Below are positions 1-6,508 of a stretch of 17,013 nucleotides of DNA, in pieces. Below the pieces are notes generated by a model that worked only from the letters and a program-made list of their open reading frames with translations, ran no database searches and was not told the origin of the DNA. Position 1 is the first letter of the stretch. Each line of letters opens with the position of its first letter. Location of the stretch: NCBI GenBank assembly GCA_029051835.1, contig JAIDKJ010000219.1:1-17013 (forward strand). Reading direction: 5' to 3'. The position numbers were made by a program, and so were the translations under genes. This DNA comes from Paramuribaculum sp. GTDB taxonomy: Bacteria; Bacteroidota; Bacteroidia; Bacteroidales; Muribaculaceae.

Positions 1-16
1 GCAAAGCACGCCTTGG
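1..16 (+). repeat. Truncated copy of the structured repeat at window edge
   Basis: The first 16 bases are identical to positions 166-181 inside the first full repeat copy and then diverge. This suggests that another copy lies just left of the window and that the repeats form a cluster. The match is short, but it sits directly next to a full copy. Confidence 0.6.
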
Positions 17-123
17 CGAAACCGACGCACACGCCGGACGATGCATCAGGCATCGCAACACGGCAGCCTACACCGGATGGTGCACACGACATAGCCGCCG
101 GGCAGAAACCAACCGCATCGGGA

Positions 124-138
124 GCGGTCGTAGACCGC
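124..138 (+). repeat. 6 bp stem-loop with GTA loop, copy A
   Basis: Stem GCGGTC (124-129), loop GTA, stem GACCGC (133-138). The same hairpin occurs in copy B (1078-1092). In the inverted copy C the two outer base pairs are changed on both sides, keeping the pairing (820-834). Confidence 0.8.
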
Positions 139-203
139 ACACCTTTGTAAACCCCGCCATGGCGGGCAAAGCACGCCTTGGTGGGGTTTACGCATAAGCC
201 ACA

Positions 204-225
204 CGGCATCTTCGTAGAAGAGCCG
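204..225 (+). repeat. Bulged hairpin upstream of the transposase
   Basis: CGGC, a bulged A at 208, TCTTC, loop GTA, GAAGA, GCCG: nine base pairs with one unpaired base. The same 22 bases occur in copy B (1158-1179) and, in opposite orientation, after the transposase stop (732-753). Y1 transposases of the IS200/IS605 and REP-associated groups bind imperfect hairpins of this sort. A role as a binding site here is inference. Confidence 0.7.
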
Positions 226-268
226 CAGGAACAGTTTTACGAAATTACTCACATAATCCTTATATAGC

Positions 269-712
269 ATGAGTCGAGTCAGCTCACTACATCATATCGT
301 TTTCAACACTTACCAAAGAGAACGAACTATCACACTAAGTGAACGACGCACACTTTATGCATTTTTCCACGCCGTAATCACAGCCAACAACTGCAAGACA
401 CTTAGAATCGGCGGAACAGACAATCACGTCCATATCTTAGTCGACCTGCACCCGACAAAAGCCTTATCATGGCTTGTTGGAGAACTAAAAAGATCGTCAA
501 GCGTGTGGATGAAACAAAATGGCACCTTTCGACGTTTTAATGGATGGGCACATGAGTATTTTGCCAATAGCATATCGGCTACCGACAAAGATAGCGTCAT
601 ACACTATATTCAGAATCAGGATCAACACCATCAGAAAATAAGTTTTGAGGATGAAATTAATGAAATATGTCGCAGACATGGGTTTGACTGGAAACCGGAA
701 TATTTCAAATAA
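269..712 (+). CDS. tnpA: IS200-like / REP-associated Y1 transposase
   Basis: A 147-residue single-strand DNA transposase of the Y1 (HUH) superfamily, which cuts and rejoins DNA at hairpins through a 5'-phosphotyrosine link. The HUH motif reads NHVHILVDL, with His53 and His55 as metal ligands. The catalytic tyrosine is probably Tyr113 in HYIQNQDQHH. The family-typical segment GWAHEYFANSIS lies at about 92-103, and FEDEI...HGFDW near the C terminus also fits IS200-type TnpA. Length is normal and the frame is intact. No tnpB lies next to it. The gene is visibly AT-richer than the Sus and purine genes. It is flanked by inverted copies of a structured repeat (A upstream, C downstream), resembling a RAYT in a REPtron more than a plain IS. 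No good TAnnTTTG promoter box was found just upstream. The family call is confident; current activity is unknown. Confidence 0.9.
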   Translation: MSRVSSLHHIVFNTYQRERTITLSERRTLYAFFHAVITANNCKTLRIGGTDNHVHILVDLHPTKALSWLVGELKRSSSVWMKQNGTFRRFNGWAHEYFANSISATDKDSVIHYIQNQDQHHQKISFEDEINEICRRHGFDWKPEYFK

Positions 713-714
713 TC

Positions 715-730
715 AGGAAACACCTTTCCT
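715..730 (+). repeat. Perfect 6 bp hairpin after tnpA stop
   Basis: AGGAAA, loop CACC, TTTCCT, starting two bases after the stop codon of the transposase gene and running directly into inverted repeat copy C. No T-tract follows, so it is a poor intrinsic terminator. It could mark the element's right end or be processed from the transcript. Confidence 0.5.
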
Positions 731-834
731 GCGGCTCTTCTACGAAGATGCCGTTTGCTTCCCCTCCATACCCCACCAAGGCGAGCTACGCACGCCATGG
801 CGGGGCTTACAAAAGTAAATTGGTCTACGACCAA
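727..834 (-). repeat. Inverted, diverged repeat copy C
   Basis: The reverse complement of this stretch aligns over its full length to positions 124-230 of copy A, at roughly three quarters identity by eye. Conserved blocks are the bulged hairpin (732-753), the CGCCTTGGTGGGGT block, the core palindrome CGCCATGGCG (793-802) and the GGTC-GTA-GACC hairpin (820-834). The linkers between them have changed freely. With copy A it brackets tnpA as an inverted pair. Confidence 0.85.
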
Positions 835-981
835 CCACCCCACCACTATTCATTAATACTCAACATTCACAAAACGCCAATCTTACCCCCATATGAATAA
901 TCAAACTCATATACCTATATTACGAATCAACAGAATCGCCAGATGCATATCAACAGACCATTCATCGCCTATTGCTGCAAC

Positions 982-1191
982 CACACGCCGGACGATGCAT
1001 CAGGCATCGCAACACGGCAGCCTACACCGGACGGTGCACACGACATAGCCGCCGGGCAGGAACCAACCGCATCGGGAGCGGTCGTAGACCGCACACCTTT
1101 GTAAACCCCGCCATGGCGGGCAAAGCACACCTTGGTGGGGTCTACGCATAAGCCACACGGCATCTTCGTAGAAGAGCCGCCGGGACAGTTT
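982..1191 (+). repeat. 210 bp structured repeat, copy B
   Basis: Near-identical, gap-free direct copy of 28-237. It contains the 14 bp palindrome at 1107-1120 and the bulged hairpin at 1158-1179. It ends about 23 bp before the DUF4491 start codon, so the last hairpin may lie in that gene's leader. The high identity of A and B against diverged C suggests recent duplication or gene conversion of A and B. Confidence 0.9.
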
Positions 1192-1214
1192 ATATTCACT
1201 AATTATTAATTACT

Positions 1215-1508
1215 ATGCACTTTCAGGGATTGATTTTAGGAGCGGCCACATTTCTTATCATTGGGCTATTCCACCCGATAGTCATCAAGGCCCATTACCG
1301 CTGGGGCACCGGCTGCTGGTGGGTGTTTCTGATACTCGGACTGGGCTGCACCGGCGCTTCGCTCGCCGTTGCCGACACCGTGTGGTCGGCGCTGCTTGGA
1401 GTGACCGGATTCTCCTCATTCTGGACTATCAAGGAGATTTTCGAGCAGGAGCAGCGGGTGGCGCGCGGATGGTTTCCGGCCAATCCACGCCGCAGCAAGC
1501 GTTCGTGA
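1215..1508 (+). CDS. DUF4491 family small membrane protein
   Basis: A 97-residue protein recognised as DUF4491, a small family found in Bacteroidota whose function is unknown. Three hydrophobic segments are visible: about residues 5-25 (GLILGAATFLIIGLFHPIVIK), 34-53 (CWWVFLILGLGCTGASLAVA) and 55-70 (TVWSALLGVTGFSSFW). Each is a likely inner-membrane helix. A charged tail IFEQEQRVARGWFPANPRR follows; EQE-RV--GWFP-NP is the typical family ending, so the protein appears full length. The ATG at 1215 is chosen because MHFQGLILG matches the family's usual N terminus. It stands alone, between repeat copy B and a bidirectional terminator, and converges with the downstream susD. Confidence 0.85.
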   Translation: MHFQGLILGAATFLIIGLFHPIVIKAHYRWGTGCWWVFLILGLGCTGASLAVADTVWSALLGVTGFSSFWTIKEIFEQEQRVARGWFPANPRRSKRS

Positions 1509-1522
1509 CAACGCAGAAAACA

Positions 1523-1556
1523 GATGATGACGTCCGGCCGCAGGCCCGACATCATC
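1523..1556. repeat. 7 bp inverted repeat after DUF4491 gene
   Basis: GATGATG (1523-1529) pairs with CATCATC (1550-1556) around a GC-rich loop, 14 bases past the stop codon. No T-tract follows on the plus strand. It may assist the stronger terminator just downstream or be incidental. Confidence 0.4.
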
Positions 1557-1560
1557 ACGC

Positions 1561-1607
1561 AAAAAAGGCAGGCGAACCTCACGGTCAGCCTGCCGCACTA
1601 TTTTTTA
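1561..1607. terminator. Bidirectional intrinsic terminator
   Basis: A 7 bp GC-rich stem, GGCAGGC (1567-1573) with GCCTGCC (1588-1594), has an inner ACC/GGT pairing. It is bordered by AAAAAA on the left (1561-1566) and TTTTTT on the right (1601-1606). It therefore works as a stem plus U-tract on both strands, ending the plus-strand DUF4491 gene and the minus-strand susCD operon that converge here. Confidence 0.85.
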
Positions 1608-1647
1608 GTATGAAATATCGCCGGTGTTACCCGGCAATAGGGTCAGA

Positions 1648-3153
1648 TCACTGCGGACGTGTTGCAGCCCAGCCTTCGTTCTGAGCCACGCCGAAGCCGG
1701 CATTGATCTCATCGACAGGTATCGGCAGCAGAAGGTCGCCGAGAGTGACGTTCTCTATGCGCCACTTCACCTCCGGAGCCTGATATGCGGTCAGATTGGT
1801 GACCACATTCCAGCGGCGCAGATCCCACAGGCGGTGTCCCTCCTGGAAGAGTTCGCGGGCACGCTCGTCGCGGATGAAGCTCATCAGACCGGCCTCGTCG
1901 GCGGGCAGATCAGCCGTCGAGGTGATGTCGAGATTGCGCTTGGCCACTACGAGCAGCGCACGGCGGGCGCCATCAAGATCCTTGTTTGACGCGCTGCGCA
2001 GCTTGGACTCGGCCTCGATCAGGAACATTTCGGGAGCATTGATCAGATAGTTGGTGGCCTCGGCGCAGTTGCCGCTCGCGGGCACGCCGAACTTGCCGCC
2101 GCCAAACCACGGCTTGGTATCGCCGTAAGGCACGATCTTCGAACGCTTCTGGTCAGTCCAGTACCAGATGGCGGTGCGGATGTCGTTGTCGCCCATAAGG
2201 CTCACCAGATAGGGGCTCGGACCGTAGCAGTAGGTGGTGAAGAGCGTTCCGCAGGAGTTTGCGCTCCAGTTGGTTTTCTCGTCGAGAGCGAGAGCAAGAA
2301 AGCTCTCGGTATTGGTGTTGTTGCCGGCATACAGAGCCTCGTAGGCCTCCGGATCATAGGTCAGCGTGGCGATGCCCTTGGCGGCAAGAGCGTCGGAGGC
2401 AGCCTGTGCGGCGCCGTCAAAATCCTCAAGCATGAGCTTCACGCGGGCCATGAGGCCGAGAGTAGAAGCCTTGCCGAAGGCAAACATCGAGCGGCGGTCG
2501 CCCACCTCGTTGAATCCGGCCAGAGCCTTGTCGAGATCGGAGAGTATCTGGGCATAGCAGTCGCCCACAGTCGAACGGCTCACGGTCGAACCCGGCTCTA
2601 CGGGCGTATCCACAATCACCACGCCGGGAGTCGAGGAATAGTCCTGACCGTTGACCTTCACCTGATGACCGAACACGTTGGTCATCACGCTCATCGCGTA
2701 GGCTCTAAGCGCATGGGCCTCGGCCTTGGCGCGGATGAGCGTAGCCTTGTCGGCTTCGCCGGCCGACGGTATCAGCTCGTCGCAAGCCTGGATGATGCGG
2801 GCCGAGTTGTCGACCACCTTGTAGCCGTAGGCCCATATATAGAGCATCGAATACTCGGTGTCGAGATAATTGAACTGATACATCGCGTTCTGGTGGCTGT
2901 TGGAGCCGTTCCAGTAGGTGATGTCCGACGCCAGGTCGGGGGTGACTGTAGCGTAGTTGCCGGCGAAATAATACTGGCTGAAACGATAGTAGGTGCCGTT
3001 GAGAGCCAGCTCCACGCGGTTGGCGTTGTCGAGGGCGCCATCCATGTCGACAGCGTCGTAGATGTCGGTGTCGAGGAAGCTGTCGCCGCACGAAGTCATC
3101 GTCATGGCGGCCACCGCAGCCACTCCGAGCGCCTTTGCAAATATATTTTTCAT
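1648..3153 (-). CDS. SusD/RagB-family outer-membrane lipoprotein
   Basis: A 501-residue nutrient-binding lipoprotein that caps its SusC partner. The N terminus MKNIFAKALGVAAVAAMTMTSC is a lipoprotein signal with the lipidated Cys at 22. The N-terminal helical SusD region includes LIRAKAEAHALRAYAMSVMTNVFG at about 140-163. The C-terminal SusD signature EGHRLWDLRRW is at 438-448, and the family ending LLLPIPVDEINAGFGVAQNEGW is intact. Length is normal. It starts 28 bp after the SusC stop in the same orientation, so the two form one operon ending at the bidirectional terminator. No enzyme gene is attached, so the ligand (glycan or peptide) cannot be deduced. Confidence 0.93.
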   Translation of the reverse strand: MKNIFAKALGVAAVAAMTMTSCGDSFLDTDIYDAVDMDGALDNANRVELALNGTYYRFSQYYFAGNYATVTPDLASDITYWNGSNSHQNAMYQFNYLDTEYSMLYIWAYGYKVVDNSARIIQACDELIPSAGEADKATLIRAKAEAHALRAYAMSVMTNVFGHQVKVNGQDYSSTPGVVIVDTPVEPGSTVSRSTVGDCYAQILSDLDKALAGFNEVGDRRSMFAFGKASTLGLMARVKLMLEDFDGAAQAASDALAAKGIATLTYDPEAYEALYAGNNTNTESFLALALDEKTNWSANSCGTLFTTYCYGPSPYLVSLMGDNDIRTAIWYWTDQKRSKIVPYGDTKPWFGGGKFGVPASGNCAEATNYLINAPEMFLIEAESKLRSASNKDLDGARRALLVVAKRNLDITSTADLPADEAGLMSFIRDERARELFQEGHRLWDLRRWNVVTNLTAYQAPEVKWRIENVTLGDLLLPIPVDEINAGFGVAQNEGWAATRPQ

Positions 3154-3181
3154 CTTGTTTAGCTTCTTGTTTTGTTAAAGG

Positions 3182-6100
3182 TTAGAATGTCACCTGTACG
3201 CCACCGGTGAAGGTGAACACCGCCGGATACTGCCATGCGATCTGGCCCGACGAGTATGTCTCGGGGTTGTAGCCGGTGAAGTCGCTTGCAGTCCATGTGT
3301 GTACATTGTCGAAAGTGGTGTAGACACGGAGCTTCTGCACGAAGAAACGGCGCGTGAGCTTGGCCGGCAACGTATAACCGAAAGTGATGTTACTCAGGCG
3401 CAGATAGTTGCCGCTCATCAGCCAGCGGGTGGAGTTGGCCATGGTGTTGTTGGGGTCGCCGTAGATATACTGCGGATATTTGCCGTTGGGGTTCTCGGGA
3501 GTCCAGGAGCCGGTCACAACCTTTTCGAGCGGTGTGCGCATGTCCATGCCCCAGCCGGTGAACTTGTGGCCCGAATCATACACCTTGCCGCCCAGACGGT
3601 AGTTGAACTGCATCGAAGCGTCGAAGCCGTAGGCGTTGGCCGAGAAGCCGAATGCGCCGAACACCTTGGGATCGGCCGAGCCGACATAGCGCTTGCCTGC
3701 CTCGAAATAGTTTTCGGTCAGCTCGTCGCCTTCAGTTCCCTTGTAGTAGAGAGCCTTGCCGTTTTCAGGATTGACACCCGCATACTTGGGCATGTAGAAC
3801 TGACGGTAGGGATGACCCTCCTCGATGATAGTGTAGGTGCTCTCCACAGAACCGTCGGCGAGCTTTATCACCTCGTTGCGGTTCCATGTGATATTAGCGA
3901 ACACGTTGACAAGCACGTCGTTGGTGTAGAATGCGGTGCCGTTGACGCCAAACTCTATACCGCGGTTGCGGATCTTGCCGATGTTCTTGTACCACGAGCC
4001 GAGGCCTGTCGTATAGGAGAGGGGCACCGAATAGAGTGCGTCGGAGGTGTCTTCGTTGTAGTAGTCAAACGTGAAGTGCACGCGGTTGAGCAGCGACAGG
4101 TCGAAACCTACGTCGAACTTGCGCGATGTTTCCCACGACAGGTCGGGATTGGCCACCTGCGAGGGCACCATGCCGGGCTTACCGGCGTAGTTGAAGCCGA
4201 GCTTGTAGAAGCCGCGGGCGGCATATACCGAGCCGAGGCTCTGGTTGCCCACCGTACCGTAGCTCGCGCGCAGTGCGGCGTTGGTCAGCAGACGGTTGCC
4301 CTTGAGCCACTCCTCCTGAGTCAGGCGCCACTTGCCGCCGACCGACCAGAAGTTGCCCCAGCGCTTGTCGTTGCCGAATATCGAGCTGCCGTCGCGACGG
4401 AACGATGCCGAGAGATAGTAGCGGTTGTCGTAGCTGTAGTGGAAGTCGCCGAAATATGATGCCAGACGGCTCTGCTCCTTGTAATAGGAGCTGTCGCCCC
4501 ACGATCCGGCGGTGCTGAGATCGCGCATGCCGTCGGCGGCGAAGGGGAAGTCCTGACCCGAGTAGTACTCCTGCCAGTAAGTGCGGCGCATCATCTCCTG
4601 GCCCAGAAGCAGGTTGATGGTGTGCTTGCTGCCGAAGGTGTAGTCCCATCCGAGGGTATTGGTCCACGTGAGGGTTGTAGTGTTGGCGTTATACTGCTGT
4701 CCGAGGCCGTTGTAGTCCTGACCCTGCGGATTGGTGATGGCGCTCCAGTACTGATACTGGCGCTGTCCCATGATGTTGACGCCGAAGTTGGTCTTGGCCC
4801 AGATGCCCTTGCCGAAATCCACGCGCAGCCAGGGATTGGCGTTGATGGTCTGGTTGTTGATCTGGTTGAGGTCGCCCACCTTCGGATCCATTACAGCCAG
4901 AGGGTTGTACGACACGGGGTTCCACTCCCACTTGCCGTCGACCTCCACACGCGTGGGATCAAACGGGGTCATCGAGCTGATGGCGCCGGTCATCGGGGCG
5001 GCCATGCTGCCGGAGGTCGACTGCGAGGTCGACTGGTTGTCGGTGTAGCTGTACTGCGAGTTGAGTCCCACGGTGAGGAACTTATATTTCGAGTCGAGGT
5101 TGATGCGGCCCGAATAGCGGGTGTTGCTCGAACCGATCATCAGACCGTCGGTGCTGTTGTAGCCGAGGCTCACATAGTAGTTGGTCTGGCTGACGGTGCC
5201 GTTGAATGCCAGATTGTAGTCCTGATAATAGGGCTTGCGGGTGATGGCTTTCACCCAGTCGGTCGAGGTCTTGCCGTCCCATCCGAAATACTGGTCGGTG
5301 AGAAACTCGCGGGCTTCCTGAACATTGTCGAAGTCGCCCGACGCCACTACGCCCTGGCTTATGAGGCTCATCATCTGCTCCGAGTTGGCAAACTTCATAT
5401 TGTTGTTGGCCATAGAAGAGAAGCCCTGACGGGTTTCGAATGTCACGTTAAGACGGCTCTGACCGCCCTTTTTGGTGGTGATCACCACCACGCCGTTGGC
5501 CGCACGCGATCCGTAGATGGCCGTAGCGGCGGCATCCTTCAGCACTGTGACGCTCTCGATGTCGGCAGGATTGTAGGCCGCCATCGGGTCGAAGTAGCTG
5601 TTGGATGACGACGACATGTCGTCGTAGTCGGAATTGACAGGCACGCCGTCGATCACGTAGAGAGGCTGCGAGGAGCTGCTGAGCGAGCCCATGCCGCGAA
5701 CGTAGACCGAACCCCACTGGCCGGGAGACGAGGTGGAGTTGTTATACTGGAAACCGGTCACCGTGCCTTCGAGCGATTTCACGAAGTTGGCGTCGCTCTT
5801 GCGGTCGACCACATCGCCGTCGACCACCGATGCCGCGCCGGTGAAGGCAGCCTTGCGGGTCGCGCCGTAGCCGGTCACCACCACTTCGTCGAGCATCAGC
5901 TCGTCGCTCTCCATCACGATACGGACATCGGGCTTCACGGCCACTTCCACAGGAAGCATGCCTACGTAAGATACCGTGAGGCGCTTCACGTCGGCGGGCA
6001 CCGTCAGACGGAATTTGCCGTCGATGTCGGTCTGAGTGCCGATCGAAGTGCCTTTTGCCTTGACTGTGGCTCCCACCACCGGCTCATCGTCGGCAGTGAC

Positions 6101-6187
6101 TACCACGCCACGCACATTGACCGTCTGGGCCGATGCGCCGATAGCTATGGATGCCACCATCATAAGTAATAAAAACAGCTTTTTCAT
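3182..6187 (-). CDS. SusC/RagA-family TonB-dependent receptor
   Basis: A 1001-residue outer-membrane importer powered by TonB. The signal peptide MKKLFLLLMMVASIAIGASA is probably cleaved before Gln21. A carboxypeptidase-regulatory-like Ig domain spans about 24-95 (VRGVVVTADDEPVVGATV, IDGKFRLTV). The SusC signature LDEVVVTGYGATRKAAFTGA follows at 99-118. The plug domain, about 118-242, contains VYVRGMGSLSSSSQPLYVIDGVPV and DAAATAIYGSRAANGVVVITTKKGG. The remainder is beta-barrel and ends FTGGVQVTF with the expected terminal Phe. It is first in the operon with susD. The roughly 320 bp upstream leader carries a G-run motif shared with the other Sus operon. Length is ordinary for SusC and no frameshift is seen. 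Confidence 0.94.
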   Translation of the reverse strand: MKKLFLLLMMVASIAIGASAQTVNVRGVVVTADDEPVVGATVKAKGTSIGTQTDIDGKFRLTVPADVKRLTVSYVGMLPVEVAVKPDVRIVMESDELMLDEVVVTGYGATRKAAFTGAASVVDGDVVDRKSDANFVKSLEGTVTGFQYNNSTSSPGQWGSVYVRGMGSLSSSSQPLYVIDGVPVNSDYDDMSSSSNSYFDPMAAYNPADIESVTVLKDAAATAIYGSRAANGVVVITTKKGGQSRLNVTFETRQGFSSMANNNMKFANSEQMMSLISQGVVASGDFDNVQEAREFLTDQYFGWDGKTSTDWVKAITRKPYYQDYNLAFNGTVSQTNYYVSLGYNSTDGLMIGSSNTRYSGRINLDSKYKFLTVGLNSQYSYTDNQSTSQSTSGSMAAPMTGAISSMTPFDPTRVEVDGKWEWNPVSYNPLAVMDPKVGDLNQINNQTINANPWLRVDFGKGIWAKTNFGVNIMGQRQYQYWSAITNPQGQDYNGLGQQYNANTTTLTWTNTLGWDYTFGSKHTINLLLGQEMMRRTYWQEYYSGQDFPFAADGMRDLSTAGSWGDSSYYKEQSRLASYFGDFHYSYDNRYYLSASFRRDGSSIFGNDKRWGNFWSVGGKWRLTQEEWLKGNRLLTNAALRASYGTVGNQSLGSVYAARGFYKLGFNYAGKPGMVPSQVANPDLSWETSRKFDVGFDLSLLNRVHFTFDYYNEDTSDALYSVPLSYTTGLGSWYKNIGKIRNRGIEFGVNGTAFYTNDVLVNVFANITWNRNEVIKLADGSVESTYTIIEEGHPYRQFYMPKYAGVNPENGKALYYKGTEGDELTENYFEAGKRYVGSADPKVFGAFGFSANAYGFDASMQFNYRLGGKVYDSGHKFTGWGMDMRTPLEKVVTGSWTPENPNGKYPQYIYGDPNNTMANSTRWLMSGNYLRLSNITFGYTLPAKLTRRFFVQKLRVYTTFDNVHTWTASDFTGYNPETYSSGQIAWQYPAVFTFTGGVQVTF

Positions 6188-6282
6188 ACTTAAGAAAATG
6201 TGTAAATAAATAATATTGATTTATGTGTAATGACTTCAGGATCGCGCCGACTTCGCATCGGGGCCTTCTATCAAAATCCTCG

Positions 6283-6290
6283 CAAAGATA
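6283..6290 (-). promoter_or_regulatory. Candidate -7 box (TATCTTTG) for susC
   Basis: On the minus strand TATCTTTG matches the Bacteroidota sigma-ABfr -7 consensus TAnnTTTG, about 95 bases before the susC start. No clear TTTG -33 box lies at the usual spacing, so the promoter may be weak or need an activator. A second match, TAAATTTG at 6378-6385, lies further upstream. Confidence 0.5.
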
Positions 6291-6320
6291 CATAGCATTC
6301 TTTAACCTTAATTAATATAG

Positions 6321-6355
6321 CCCCCCCCCGATTAACTTTATTTTGCATTTTTAAC
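6321..6355 (-). promoter_or_regulatory. GTTAA-N14-GTTAATC-G9 element upstream of susC
   Basis: On the minus strand, GTTAA (6351-6355), 14 bases, GTTAATC, then nine consecutive G (6321-6329). A very similar arrangement precedes the other Sus operon (16711-16743), at about the same distance from the first start codon (134 versus 148 bases). Shared layout at two paralogous operons suggests a regulatory site, but its binding factor is not known from the sequence. Confidence 0.45.
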
Positions 6356-6411
6356 TATTCAAATGTTAGCAAATTCCCAAATTTAACAGTCCAACGGCAT
6401 ATTATGACAAA

Positions 6412-6443
6412 GCGCCGCACCGGAAGCTGTTCCGGCACGGCGC
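6412..6443 (-). terminator. Candidate terminator hairpin after the M13 peptidase gene
   Basis: GCGCCG (6412-6417) pairs with CGGCGC (6438-6443) and CCGGAA (6420-6425) with TTCCGG (6430-6435), separated by a symmetric CA/CA internal loop and closed by GCTG. It lies about 65 bases past the peptidase stop. On the minus strand only a short TTTG follows, so it is a strong hairpin with a weak U-tract. Confidence 0.55.
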
Positions 6444-6508
6444 GCAAGTTATTGTAGCTTAGTCCGCACAGACTTCAGCAAGAAGCCGGCGGCGCTATAG
6501 CATATGGA

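Larger units (their letters stand above)
28..237 (+). repeat. 210 bp structured repeat, copy A
   Basis: Aligns without gaps to 982-1191 at a constant offset of 954, with about six mismatches by eye. It is packed with self-complementary segments: the 8 bp palindrome GATGCATC at 40-47, a 6 bp stem with a GTA loop at 124-138, a 14 bp perfect palindrome at 153-166 nested in a GTAAACCCC/GGGGTTTAC pair (147-155 with 183-191), and a bulged hairpin at 204-225. Minus-strand open frames through copies A and B use different reading frames, so the repeat is probably non-coding. It ends about 30 bp before the transposase start. Confidence 0.9.

Noticed and set aside
46..270. Minus-strand open frame in repeat copy A (74 codons) and comparable frames in copy B (969-1199) and around copy C (631-846)
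   Set aside because: The frames used in near-identical copies A and B differ, so the predicted proteins are not alike. The regions are dominated by palindromes. No protein family was recognised.
1319..1989. Plus-strand open frames overlapping the DUF4491 gene and running over the terminator into the susD end
   Set aside because: They are out of frame with DUF4491, cross the bidirectional terminator, and lie antisense to the conserved SusD C terminus.
3299..5608. Plus-strand open frames of 386 and 328 codons opposite the first susC
   Set aside because: Antisense to a complete SusC with signal, plug and barrel. No recognisable family, promoter or start signal.
6084..6293. Minus-strand 69-codon frame at the susC start
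   Set aside because: Out of frame with the susC signal peptide, it begins inside the candidate -7 box and has no homology that I recognise.
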